Assembly: GCA_036852015.1 (NCBI GenBank)
Contig: JAANDG010000081.1
Location: forward strand, 186,001-250,000
DNA length: 64,000 bases
Direction of reading: 5' to 3'
Origin: Pelodera strongyloides
Lineage: Eukaryota; Nematoda; Chromadorea; Rhabditida; Rhabditidae
The position numbers and the translations under genes were made by a program. Below the pieces are notes generated by a model that searched no databases, had not been told where the DNA came from, and saw only the letters and a list, made by a program, of their open reading frames with translations. Shown piece after piece: positions 35,401 to 46,414 of the stretch. Each line of letters begins with the position of its first letter. Within the stretch, counting starts at the first letter, position 1.

Positions 35401-37842
35401 AAGTTTCATGAAACTGTTATAATATCTATGATTATTCGTGTAGTATTCTTCTTCTGTTACATTGGGGGGGGGGGTTCAAATTTTACAATCGCGGTTGAAA
35501 ACGTGACTAAAGGCCATACGAAGAGATTATGATTGTTTCGATATTTGTTCAGTTTGCTCCATTTTGTGGTGTGGTGAAGTCGATGTGGAATGTTTAGAAA
35601 TGTTTATTAGACTCTTAGAAAGAGCGCAACGCCATAAGAGACGATGCTTAGGTTTACGCACAAAATTTGTGTTCTTTTGCAGACTGGTGAAAGTGAAAAT
35701 AGTGATGCGTCGAAGAAGACAGCAACTCCAGTCGTACAACAACCACAAAAGAAGAATGATACATCGGAGTTTGTCCCAGAACAGGACGATGATGAGGTAT
35801 TGTTTTGGTAAATTAAGGAGTAGATTATCTGTATACGTTGTGACTTGACATTGTCAATTGTCATTCCGAAACTGCCTATGTTACTTAGACCTAGGCTTAG
35901 TTTGTGGATTCGTGTAGTCTTTCCTCTGTGGTTTCAAGTTCTTCTGAATTCTAAATGGGCTATACGAGAAAGAAAATGTGTGGACTTTTTGACAAACTGT
36001 TGTCATTATTTGATACTGGGTGATGTACTTGCATCACTTATGATTTTCCCTGGCAGGAATTGTCCAGTGAATCAAAAGGAATGCAATTGCCCCCCGGACT
36101 CGCTCCGTCAAGCACCCGGTTAACGCCTGAACAATCGAGGTGATTTTCGCTTTGAAATAAATTAAAGGAAGCTCTGCTCCGTAATTATTCTGAACAGAAG
36201 AACCCCGAATGGGCAACGATGCTATGTTTGTTTGAAATGGACTACGTTAGAATGTAACATCATAAGTATATGTAGCTTCTTGCTTCGTACGTTTAGTGGA
36301 TTTCTTGCTTTAAGTGAAAGTAAGAATTAAGAATAACGAACGGTGTGTGTGCTGTTCACGAAGTCCGACACTTTAATCGTAGGAAAAATAGCCCTATGAG
36401 ACAGAGACTCTTCGACCTGATTTTATGTGTCCGTATGGCAGTACTCATTATTGATTATCTTAGTATGCCTAATAATTACCTTCCACCCTTCACATTCACA
36501 GTGAAAACGCAAGTATCGAAAGCATTGACGGAAGCGATGTGACCGAGCGGGAACAGAAGTTAGCTTCTCCCTCCACTTCGTCAGCTGACAATGACAATGA
36601 GTCTTCACAGTCACAATCATCAGGTTAGAGTTTTTTGTAGTTTGTACTTTGCATTTTGTATTTTGTATTTGTCAACTTTGTCATTTGGTAGTCTCACCGT
36701 CTCACGTCTCACTGTCACCCTTAGGGACTAGGGATCACCCTTAGGGGTCAAATAACCTTATTGATTGACGAGGACTTGGGGATGAAGTGTGACATTCGTA
36801 AGGAGATCAAGATGTTTTCCTGATTGATTGATTTGAAGTGTTTATGTTTTTTTTTCTTCAACTTATTATATTTTTAGTCGAAGCGCCTGCGAAGAAGTCG
36901 CCCGTTAGACAGAAAAGAACACTGGAACAGTTGAAAGCAGACAATGAAGCGGCAGAGGTATGTCTTGCTTTATGGGTTTTCGGTAGTCATATTTTATTGT
37001 TTTCTGAATAGTAATCAGTATTTCAGGATTATCCTTATTTTTCGACTGTTAGATTATGTGATATTTAGAGAGAAGCGCAGTAGATTGTAATTGCTCATTA
37101 CGAATCGAAAACGTTGCCATTCGGTTGTGGCTCATGTATTGTCCGTTTGCCGTCACGTTACTTTTCATTCAGAGAGAAGCGGAAGCGGAACTTGAAGTCG
37201 AGGCGCAAAAGAAGCGAAGGAAGAGGTTGATTTTATTTTTGTTTTGTTATTTTTCATATTGTTTTAAAGATTTAAATAGGGGGTTTGGTTTTGTTTAGTG
37301 ATCTCGACAGGTAAGAATTTGTTACCCTATTGTTGGTCTTTTAATTCGATTACTATTTAGAGTGTACAAACCGAGGGAAAAGAAAGTGGAAACCGCTGCC
37401 GAGTATGGAGACGGATGCGTTGATAAGGTACTTTTTTGTGTTTGTGTAAACAAGTGTATTTATGTTGTGATTCTGCCGATGGTGTAGATGTGGTTTGAGT
37501 ATCACTGACTATTGCGACTGACTAGTTCTTATCCCTTCTTCACTTAACATTGTCAGATAGTCAGATATTAATGTGCTACGAAGCTTCTAACTTCTAACTG
37601 TACTAGACAACCCTGTATTGTAGCATGTTTTTGTGGGAGGTAGGGAAGTAATTAGCGATAGCTTAGGGCGTGAAGCGAACGTGTAAGGTAAGTCACAACG
37701 TAACTTTGTTTCGATCGTAAATACTGACTTGAAGCTTGTTTTTCCCTTTTAGGACGAACAGTACGCGACATGGCTGCCCCCGGAGAACCAGGCCGGAGAC
37801 GGCTCAACAAAACTGAATGCAAAGTTTGCTGGACGGTATTAA
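29472..37842 (+). CDS. SLC4A1AP: Kanadaptin (FHA-domain protein, SLC4A1AP homologue)
   Basis: Twenty-three exons: 29472-29630, 29764-29868, 30075-30129, 30253-30393, 30648-30737, 30944-31041, 31236-31370, 31599-31692, 32065-32137, 32439-32520, 33137-33216, 33512-33614, 33913-33984, 34198-34335, 34718-34810, 35165-35284, 35683-35796, 36057-36139, 36502-36623, 36878-36957, 37173-37225, 37361-37427, 37753-37842; 748 residues (human about 796). After an acidic/Ser N-terminus comes an FHA domain from about 85 to 200 (VIGRIEF, PSISRYHCVLQY, GSSHGT). Then a kanadaptin core (WGMDYE, EDPKKALAKFFDREG), a dsRBD-like stretch (CALEACRILDQHGVLRK), NDFYDEDDDIYLDRTG, coiled-coil helices, a basic tail and WLPPENQAGDGSTKLN. 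Human kanadaptin is nuclear and linked to spliceosomal factors. Exon 7 may end earlier at a second GT; exon 10 uses a TTTGAG acceptor. An acceptor ends 5 bases before the ATG. Confidence 0.95.
29928..29991. repeat. 30-bp-arm hairpin in kanadaptin intron 2
   Basis: Arms 29928-29957 and 29962-29991 are inverted copies with one mismatch and a 4-base loop. They include TACTATTGAACTTGTG and its complement. It could be a tiny foldback element or a small-RNA precursor. Confidence 0.8.
32690..32727. repeat. 15-bp-arm palindrome in kanadaptin intron 10
   Basis: GTATACTGTCGTAAT and its exact inverted complement are separated by 8 bases. Confidence 0.75.
34350..34527. repeat. CCGGCCGGT element, copy 9
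   Basis: Intact left end (TTAAAGCGAAATACCGGCCG) and near-intact right end, with ATGCAAAT in the centre. It is in kanadaptin intron 14, 14 bp after the exon's 3' end, so it lies very close to the splice donor. Confidence 0.85.
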
Positions 37843-38479
37843 TACGTTAGAGGTTCTATTTTCTTTTTTATTACTGTTATGTCAAATAAGGGCCGTGAAC
37901 TTCTGTATTAGTGCGGTAGATATTGGTTTACTGATTATCATTGTATAGCAGAATCTGTACTTTTTGTCCTTTGGCTGGCTTTCTAATTTTACTAATACGG
38001 TAAGTTCTGATCTTATTTTGTTATGGTCTTATCTTCGATAGTGCTATTTATTTTCAATTTGCGCATGTAAGCCTGTTTAGATCCCCGGTAATACTGTATT
38101 TTTGTTGTTGGTTAATTGTGATTGTTGATTGTGGCTTTTGATTGTGTGTTTTTATTTTTCAAACTCTACATTCAAAATTTAAGTACAGTTCTTTACGCCT
38201 ACATCCCCTATCTCATTATTGATCTTCCTAATACTACGTTATTTGTTGTACTGCATTCTGTATATTTTGTACTTGAAGTCATAAATACTACGTCAAAACT
38301 TGTACTGTTTTCGGCCCGTTTCCGATGGTTATGTCTCTACTCATATCTCAGTTGTTTAACCTTTTTTTTACGTTTTTAGATTTATCTAGATGGATATGAT
38401 GTATATTCAGCATTGTTATTTATTTGTGAATTTATGATTTTGTTGGTAAACATGGTAAATTACGTATTTCGTATTTTAG

Positions 38480-41400
38480 ATGAATATCTTGCCGAAAAAG
38501 AAGTGGCATGTTCGCACAAAAGAGAACATTGCGCGTGTGAGGAGGGATGAAGCTCAGGTTAGTTGTATTTATTATTAGGATTTTCAAATTTATTAATATG
38601 AGCCGGGATTTCATGCTTTACGTTGAGAAAATAAGCTTCCGTAGTTATACTTTAGGTAGGACCGTAAGGCGGTAAGAGTTAGGTTAAGGAAGGTTAGATT
38701 AGGTATATGGGAAAGGCCTACGTAGGTTTTTCACAGTGTTAGTATGAGTTTTATTACCTTTTTTTCTTCAGCACGCCGAACAAGAGAGAAAGGAATTGGA
38801 ACGGCAGATTACTGCGGAAAACGAGCGCCGATTAAACTTGTTGCGGAAACAGGTCAGAATCAGATCAATATGTTATGGGGTCAGGATCAGAAACAGGTCA
38901 GAGTCAGAGCAATATATGCGTCTGGGGCAGAGCAGATTGATTGAACCTGGCTAGCGTTGGGGGTTCTAGTGTTAGTGAAACATTCTGATTTGTGGCACGT
39001 GGGGAGCTGCAACTCTAGGGATAATGATACGTAGCTGATGCGTAGGACTGTCAACTAAGTAAGTATTTAGGATTGTAATACCGTATCCGTAGCGTACAAC
39101 ATACTTCTTGTAAATGCATACAGAAGTTGTTCTTTTGTGCCTAATGCCACATGGGCTTCAAGCACCGACCCGGACCCCACGCAATGAGCCATTCACTGTT
39201 GGTTGGTTATGAGTCTGAACTTAGAAGTTTGGTTATCTTTTTACTATTTAGGCCGATGAGCGTGTGGGAAAGTTGTACGGAAACGACTTTATCGCGAAAG
39301 TGAAGGAGGATAAACCAATAGGTGAAGAGGACGAGTTCGTCGCACCAACGTACACGGACTCGACGGGTCATGTCAACCTATTTCAGGATATGGAACGGTA
39401 GGGTATTGTGTGGTGTTAATTGTTTTAAACGTTTATTCAATCATTCAATGCATTCTGCGATTTCATAAACTTATTGAAGCGACCAAACAGTGGGTGTTTT
39501 GTTGATTTTGTTGAAGTTGGAATAACGGCTTTGGGCTTTCGAATGAATTGGTTTGGTGGGTAGTATACTTGTCTTCTTGTTTTGTGTTTTATTTTAATTC
39601 ATCGAAATTTGCATCATAGGCGACAACATTGGCTATCGCTTGTTGAAGTTATTGAAGGACTAATGAAACACTTGGTTGAAAGAGTTATCTTTATGAATAG
39701 CGGTTTTTCTTATAATGGCCATGATAGAGGGGGGGGGGGGGGGGGGTTGACAGTATGGTTGTGGCTATTTATTTAATAAATAATCTATCATACCTACCTA
39801 TGAATATAAAGAAGAACCACGGAAAAGTCAAGCACTTGTGAACATTGATAAAACACTCATGTGAGGATGTGAGACAAGTAATGTTAATATGTTAATAATG
39901 TTTAGAGAAGAACGCAAGAATCTTGGCGAGGGAAGTAAGGATTACGAAAAAGAGAAGAAAAAGGAGCAGGAGGTAATTTGTCGGCTATTTTCTTTGAATT
40001 TGTCTTTATTCTTTCTTTTTGCTCTCGACGTTTTATGTATCAGGCGTATATTGGTGTCAAAGTATTATCGCGCTGTATTACAAATCTGTGGTATTCCGGC
40101 ATTTAATATATCTGCTGTATATGATCTGTTCTATTTCTGATATTCACTTGTTTTAGGACTGGGAAATAAAAATGGGCATCCTTTCGAAACTGGGCGGTGG
40201 TACAAACGAGCTAGAGAAGAAGAAGGAATGGTATGAGCAATTGCCATCGCGAGTTGGGGAACTGGCAAAACCAGAGAGACTTGTATATCCGGTGGGTAGA
40301 AAATATTTTTTGAGGCTATCAAATAAACACAACGATGCGATAAGTAAAAAAATCAATGATACCTCGAAAATAATAAGCTCGAAGATTCTTTTTCTATATA
40401 GTAATGATACCGATCGGAGGACTTTTTTCGTCGCAATTATATGTTTTATATGTTTTCAGCCACCAGGAACGAGTATCAAGGATGAAAGTAAAGAAGTAAA
40501 GAAGATTAAACCGGAGAAAGGGGAACAAATCGAAGATGTGGACAGAAAGAGAGATAAACGGTATGTGGTTTGATGGTTTCTTTTATTTGTGACCAGCCGT
40601 TCGAAGAGCCCTACGGGCTCTTCTCCGACTGGAGGAATCGGCCTTCGGCCGATTGTTTCCCTATTTAAAAAAAGGATTGCTACAATTTTAAAAGTTAACT
40701 CTCGTCGCTTTCTCCTCCCACACAATCACACGTCTATGATTGTGGAAACGTATAATAATCAGTTTGGATCACCACTCGACTAATGCCACAACGCAAATTT
40801 GCTATTGAAGGTGCTGTATGTAGATCAGAGGATTATCCTTGTCATAAGCTAGCATAGCTCAGCAGGTAAAGCGTTGGACTGTGAAGCGAGAGATTGGGTG
40901 CTGCTGTGGGTTCGAATCCCGCCAGCGGCAAAGATTTTGTATGTTCCCATTCGATTGTGAATAGAAAATTTGAAAGGATTTCGTTGCGTGCATACAAACA
41001 AAAGACCAAGTAAACTCTTCTCCTTTATATAATAAGATTTCGGATCACTATCGCTTCTGAATTTGAGCATTGAATTCTACTTTTTAATCTCGAACAGTTA
41101 AGAAGGAGTTAAACAACGAATCCAACAACTCTGTCTGAAGAGGAGAGATATTTTTGGTATCTGTTTTTTTTATATATATTGAAAGGATTTCAGAAAATCG
41201 AGGCATTCGGACTCTGATTCGGATGACCATGGCAAGAAGAAAAGAAAGAAGCATAAAAAGGAAAAGAAACACAAGAAAGAAAAGAAGAGGCGGAAACGAG
41301 AGAGTGGTGACGAAGAGGAGGGAGCAGACAGTGAGGCAGAGAAGAGGGAGAAAATGCAGAGGTCGGTTTTTTGTAGTTTGTGCGGAGTGATTAGTTATGC

Positions 41401-42038
41401 CAATAGGAATAGGCTTTCGTGACTACGACTTCGTTTTGCTGTTTTGCCGAGGTTAAATGATCAGTATCTTGTTCTGGGTAGGACTCTAGGATAAAGGCCC
41501 CTAACTTTGTATGCGACGCTCGTTCAATTAGAATTAGGATTAGGATCATTTTCCTTTACAAATATCGTCCCATTTGGTAGTTGTTAATTACTATTGTTGT
41601 GTATAACAGATATTACTTATGTATACTAACAGACTGAGCAGACAAGAGAGTAATAGCAAACCTTGTAGATATAGAGTTTATTATACACAGTTGTGTGCGC
41701 AATGACAACGTAATCGAGCACATATAGTGACATATAGAACATCAAACTATAAACAGTAACAACTCTGGTATTATACTGATACCTAACAACTATCTTACGA
41801 GCTTTTCCTAGAACAGAGCCTTTATTAGAACATATTAGTTTCAACAACGAACAACTTAACCTTTTTACAACAACCTTACCATTTTAGGCTCGCCGAGCTG
41901 CGCGAAGAGCGAATCCGACGCGAGCGGATGGAAGCGGCGCGCACGCGGGCACTTCTCCATCCTGAGGAACTGAAGAAAGAGGAAGCGGCACGAAGGCCGA
42001 AGTACAACTCTATGTTTAATCCGCATCTGGCGCGGTAG
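38480..42038 (+). CDS. LENG1: LENG1 homologue (CIR-N/CWC25-like spliceosome-associated protein)
   Basis: Eight exons: 38480-38557, 38772-38852, 39252-39397, 39906-39972, 40157-40291, 40460-40560, 41194-41361 and 41888-42038; 308 residues (human LENG1 about 264). It opens [20 protein letters not shown], almost the human LENG1 start. The C-terminus is [12 protein letters not shown], matching the conserved (R/K)YNSQFNP end. Between them are a Glu/Arg-rich helix, an [21 protein letters not shown] block (conserved as GNKEYKEE), a WYEQLPSR segment and a Lys-rich stretch ([20 protein letters not shown]) that is a likely nuclear localisation signal. The family shares the CIR-N domain of CWC25 and is thought to act in pre-mRNA splicing. 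The ATG directly follows a TATTTTAG acceptor, as in a trans-spliced mRNA. Intron 6 contains a tRNA-like unit and two GC hairpins. Confidence 0.93.
39729..39746. repeat. Poly-G run
   Basis: An uninterrupted run of about 18 G in LENG1 intron 3. A shorter G run occurs at about 35465-35474 in a kanadaptin intron. Confidence 0.8.
40603..40654. repeat. Twin perfect GC hairpins in LENG1 intron 6
   Basis: GAAGAGCCC-TAC-GGGCTCTTC (40603-40623) is followed 12 bases later by AATCGGCC-TTC-GGCCGATT (40636-40654). Both arms are perfect. The sequence is much more GC-rich than the intron around it. Confidence 0.8.
40852..40931 (+). ncRNA. tRNA-like sequence (degenerate tRNA-His or tRNA-derived SINE head)
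   Basis: TAGCTCAGCAGG matches the pol III A box and GGTTCGAATCC the B box exactly. A TTGGACTGTGAAG stretch would place GTG (His) as anticodon and the T arm pairs. The 3' anticodon-stem strand and most of the acceptor stem do not pair, and the stretch between them is too long. It is therefore a tRNA pseudogene or SINE, not a functional tRNA. It lies in LENG1 intron 6, sense to the gene. A minus-strand open frame across it is meaningless. Confidence 0.65.
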
Positions 42039-42851
42039 CGGGCCGTGTGGGTTTGTGATGTACTTGTTTTGATGGCTGGTTGTTTTATATAATTCCAGTG
42101 TATTTATACCTTTAATGTTGTGTTTTTAACCGTTTTAATCATAGTTTTTTGCTACAATAGGTAAGGCACTTCTGTAGCATCAATGTATATTAATGTATAT
42201 TGAACTTGACTGCATCTTGTGCTTTTGTTCAATCGGAATTTAGATTATTTGCATTTGCTTTTGACGGGTTTTGACATGTTTAGGGTCAGTATGGTAGTGG
42301 TGATCGTTTAGTCGTTTACTTATCACACTTATCATTTGTATTTCTCTTGACAACGATTTTCTAGCTCTTGTTTTGACAATTATTGTTTTTCGTTATATTT
42401 ACTTTCCTGACCAAATAAGGTTGTTAGGCAGTGTTTTCCATTAACTTCAGTTTGGTTTATTTCTACCCCTGCTGTACATATAATGGTTTGTTTATATTGT
42501 GTGCGTTGTTCAATAATAATGTTGAATATTTTTTGAAATGTGATTTTTTTTTGACTTTCTGACAGTTTGGTGCTGTCTGTGTATATCGGTCGCTTTTCCA
42601 TTCATTGCTTCATTATTTGGAACTTACATTTGGGTGTTTATGTGAAATAGACTAAGGGTTGTTTATGGTGACAAGTTAGGGTTCATTGCTTCTTTAAGTT
42701 TGACTTCTAAAGGTGAGGGGTACTTTCCGTAATGTTTCAAGATATTGTTTTCCTTCAGTTTTTGCACGAAAACATTAGTCTTCGTTTCGATCCGTTCTAT
42801 GAGTCCATGATGTGTTTCAGCTCTCACAACCTACAGTAGTCTCAATTATCA
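42039..42851. other. Intergenic region LENG1 / histidine phosphatase
   Basis: AT-rich, no coding exons seen. A GTGTTTCAG acceptor ends at 42820, 31 bases before the next start codon. Confidence 0.5.
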
Positions 42852-45091
42852 ATGTCGTTTCCACGAACGATATGGGTGGTCCGTCATGCCGAGCGAGAGG
42901 ACAACGTGAATAGGAGTTGGAGAAAGATTCCGGTAAGTTTGGTTCTATAGAATCTCGGTCCTCGATTACCGTAACCCTTGGACCTCCGAGCAGAAGTTTC
43001 CCGATTCTGATCTTTAGCTACAATAATAGCTGCTAGTTTTCAGTTTTCATTGTTCTCAAAACATTCTTCGGTACTAACTCAACCAATTCTATTTATGCAT
43101 GCGATTTCCTAACGATTTATAGGGGGCGGAGAAGATGACATTCGATAATTCACCCCTATCGGAACGTGGACGAAAACAAGCAAGAGAGTGCAATGCCAGG
43201 TGAGGGTCTTGGGGGTTTCCCTATTTAGTTCATGTGTGGAAGGTGTTTCAAGTCCATTTTGTACCCTTGTCTGTGGACCAGTTAGGTTTCTTATTTGACT
43301 TGAGTTGATGGCTGTTGTAAGGTACATCCTTACTGGTTTTGACTTGCTTTCTCTTTAGGTTTAAGAAGATAGACATCAAGCACTGCTTCGCTTCTCCTTT
43401 TGATAGAACAATCGAGACCGCGTCGCTTATTGTGGACGGAAAGAACATTCCAGTTAGGGTAAGGATTTCGTGAATCCTTTTTGATTGCGTCTGTTGCGTT
43501 TGCACATCGAGCTGTATCCTTTCGTTTGATAAGCCAGGATCCTCAATGTATAACTCCTTGTAAATTGTACATTTCTTCACTTTGTTATTGTAGTGTATTA
43601 ATAGTTTCACCAAACTGTACTGTAACACGGACTCACTCACGAAACACGGAATGCGGGAACGTTTTTATTTGTTAAGGATTCTATTCTGGGCCCGCGCATT
43701 TTAGTGCATTTATTGTCGAGTATTGAATGTTTTAGGATGTTATCTGTCTGATTTTACCATTTTACAATTTGTGAATCCGTGTTAATGGCGTGCTTTAAAA
43801 CTTGTAATTGATGTCGCTTGCGTTCGCGTAGTACCGTAGTAGCGAATTAACCGAAACCAAAAACCTAGAGCTGACCATTACGTGCGTTTCAGATACTGGG
43901 GACTACGCAGAGTCCACCAATTGTAAGTTCACTTCTTTGTAAAATATGGACCGAACCTTACATTTTCTACCTTTTAGCCGGAGCCTGGGCTTTGTGAAGC
44001 TCTCTACTTGTGCGAGAAGCCGTCGCCCGGATTCTGGGACGTGGACGAATTGAAAGCTAAATTCCCGCTTGTGGATAGCGATTACGATCCGGTATTTACC
44101 AGGGTTCGTTTTTTAATTTATCGGGGTTACTGTGGTGCAACGCAAGGATACAGTATTTGCTGATGAAATTCCTGTCAACGTTTTTGTACTACAAAACAAC
44201 TTGTTCTGCTATTGAAATTCTTACCACGGTGTTTTGCACTAGAAAACATTTTGATCTGCTGTTGAAATTCTTACCACGGTGTTTTGCACCACAAAACCCT
44301 TGATCTGCCGATGAAATTATTACCACGGTGTTTTGCATCAGAATTTGCTTTTGAAATTACGTGAGTCGTGGCTCATTTTCTATCGAACTCTTTTATCCGC
44401 GCACCCTGTAATGTGAATAATAATAATAATACTCGACACTCTACAATTTCCTTTACAGCATACCCTTCCTAAAGAAGGCTACGGCGATGATGCGTGTGTA
44501 CCGCGTTTGCGGAAGACTCTCGAGAGACTGATGTCCAAATATGAAGGAGACATTCTTCTGGTGGGACACGGAGCCAGTATTGGAGCGATCCATGAGGTGA
44601 GAATCAAGTAATTGCAAGCAATTGGCGTGTATTGTCCTTTATTGCTCATGAGGTGGGCCTCAGGCAATTGCAAGCAATTAGCTAGCGTGCATTGTCTAAT
44701 ACTATGTATCCGTGTCGGTGTCGTTTATGATACCGTTTCTGTGAATGTATGAGCATTTTTGTAATTGGAAAGAAGGAACGGGCGAGAGTATTAACTATAA
44801 ACCTTTGATCTGGTCGTTGTGTTGTAGCTCACGTATAATAATAATAGCCCATGCTTTGCTATGTTGCCTAAAGCCCCTCACAAATCAAGTGATGTTTCTT
44901 GGTATACAGTACACAAGTTAGCGACGCACTGCTTTTTGATGTTTTCTTTTAAGGTTTGGACGGGCGATTTCACGTATGTGGGACAAGCGACTGTGTCAAA
45001 GTTTGTCGAAACGAGTCCCGGAGTGATTAAGAAGGAATATAGCAGTGATCCCGCACATTTATCGGACAAGAGTAATCTGAGACCGTGGTAG
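42852..45091 (+). CDS. Histidine phosphatase, UBASH3/Sts PGM-like domain (phosphoglycerate mutase family)
   Basis: Seven exons: 42852-42932, 43123-43199, 43359-43458, 43893-43922, 43978-44103, 44459-44596 and 44954-45091; 229 residues. The phosphohistidine motif is R11-H12-A-E-R. Arg69 lies in FASPFDRTIETA, and the second catalytic His175 is in LLLVGHGASIGA. PEPGLCEALYLCEK and FWDVDELKAKFPLV match the PGM domain of UBASH3/Sts and the insect ecdysteroid-phosphate phosphatases. The UBA and SH3 domains of UBASH3 are absent, as in the many nematode single-domain members. The substrate is unknown; family members act on phosphotyrosine or small phosphate esters. Exon 4 is a 30-base micro-exon with good TTTCAG and GTAAGT sites. 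The last exon uses a TTTTAAG acceptor. A GGCCATATTCACC element starts 36 bases after the stop. Confidence 0.93.
44170..44350. repeat. About 50-bp tandem repeat, three diverged units
   Basis: TTACCACGGTGTTTTGCA recurs at 44221, 44271 and about 44320, each unit also holding a GATCTGC-type string. It is in intron 5 of the histidine phosphatase gene. Confidence 0.8.
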
Positions 45092-45126
45092 AGGTTGCTG
45101 AAGATTGCAGTACTGTGCTGGGTCTT

Positions 45127-45265
45127 GAGGTCATATCCACCACTTCTATTCCCCCTGGGAAATATTCCCTGGGGACAGAAAATAGCACTCGAATAGTCGA
45201 ATGTGAGACACGCAGAGAAAAATACGAGGAATTCCCCATGGGGAATTGAGTGGTGAATATGGCCT
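45127..45265. repeat. GGCCATATTCACCACTC foldback element, copy 3
   Basis: Terminal repeats (left end slightly mutated, GGTCATATCCACCACT), nested GGGAATATTCCC-type palindromes and the ATGTGAGACACGCAGAGAAA core. It is probably transcribed as part of the histidine phosphatase 3' UTR. Confidence 0.85.
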
Positions 45266-45687
45266 CTACAGTACATTCTTGGAGCGGCTGTGTTTGATTA
45301 GAGACTAGCATAGAAACAAGTTTTTTGGAAGTTTTATGTGGAATTGTTTGTTTTCATGGAGCTTTACGACACGCAACGATCTTTAGAGGTAGTGAGTTTC
45401 CGTTAGATTTTAATTTGTTCTGTAAGCTTTAGCTTTTAGCTGAAAAACCCATCGAATCATGACTATATTAGGTTAAGGCTAATTAGCCTAAGTGTGTGTT
45501 TAGTAGTACACTTTTGCACAGATTGTCACCTCAACTTTTAGTGGATTTTCTGAAATTTACATTTGCCCCGTGAAGACCATTGTTGTGTTGTTGTTGTTGT
45601 TTTGTACCGGTATATTAGCCGTTGTGTTGATTATGTTCTTGTTTAGGTTCAGATTATGTCTTGTATATGGAGGTTGGCTTATCGTTT

Positions 45688-45839
45688 ATGGGGTTTGCAG
45701 GTATTCTGAAAATTTACCGTATCTTGAAACTATACGAGGATCTTTTATTTTTATTTTTCATATTATATATGCAGATTTCGTGCATACGGTAGTATTGACA
45801 GAATCACACCGATTTTTTGGGATACTTGTAAGCCCATTA
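45688..45839. repeat. ATGGGGTTTGCAGGTAT foldback element, copy 3
   Basis: Near-identical layout to copy 1, with TTTTTCATATTATATATGCA and TTTCGTGCA in the core. Confidence 0.85.
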
Positions 45840-46414
45840 GTATTAGTGATACTTGGTTTTATATACAGTGTTTGTTTTCCTTAGGATTTATTATTTAGTG
45901 TCAAACACATATGAGAGCTTATTGCTATGCAATACTTTCCGTCAACGATTTTAAATTTGTGATGTTGGTTTTTTTTATTAATAAATGTTTTTTTATTAAC
46001 TCGTGTATGTAGTTTTATTTGTTATCTTATGCGATGTTATCCGCTCAAAGCATTTCAGAATTGAATGTGATTTAGTAATGTTAATTTACTCAATGCCCTC
46101 TTGCCCTCTTTTCATCGAAACATTTGAAACGAGATGTGCATATAGCGTTTCATGATAGTTCTACCAGATTATGTAAATTTAGTTAATTACCATGTGTTGG
46201 GAGTATACGGTAGTAGGGTAGATGTTGGCTTCGAGTGCCCTCTGTTCGTATTTGAATTTTATAATTATAGTTTAAAGTAGAAGTACGGCAGCGGATCCTA
46301 ACTACAGAATTGTAGTAAATCCTTTTGTATATTATAGCTAGCTATGGCTTAATCGTTTCAATAAACTATGTATTTTGAAGATACACTCTCACTCTCGGAA
46401 TAAGTGCGTTTTAT

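Larger units (their letters stand above)
45092..46414. other. Intergenic region histidine phosphatase / SLX4
   Basis: Holds two foldback elements (45127-45265 and 45688-45839). The rest is AT-rich with no coding exon recognised. Confidence 0.5.

Noticed and set aside
40852..40931. Functional tRNA-His gene
   Set aside because: The acceptor stem pairs only in its first three positions and the anticodon stem does not pair.
40849..41070. Minus-strand frame giving an [15 protein letters not shown] peptide
   Set aside because: It is the reverse complement of the tRNA-like unit; such peptides are a known artefact of translating tRNA-derived repeats.
38480..42038. CWC25 itself
   Set aside because: The N-terminus [11 protein letters not shown] and C-terminus [11 protein letters not shown] match LENG1; CWC25 proteins start differently and lack this C-terminal motif.
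44170..44350. CRISPR-like array
   Set aside because: Three 50-bp units diverge along their whole length and have no constant-repeat/variable-spacer layout; it is an intronic tandem repeat in a eukaryotic gene.
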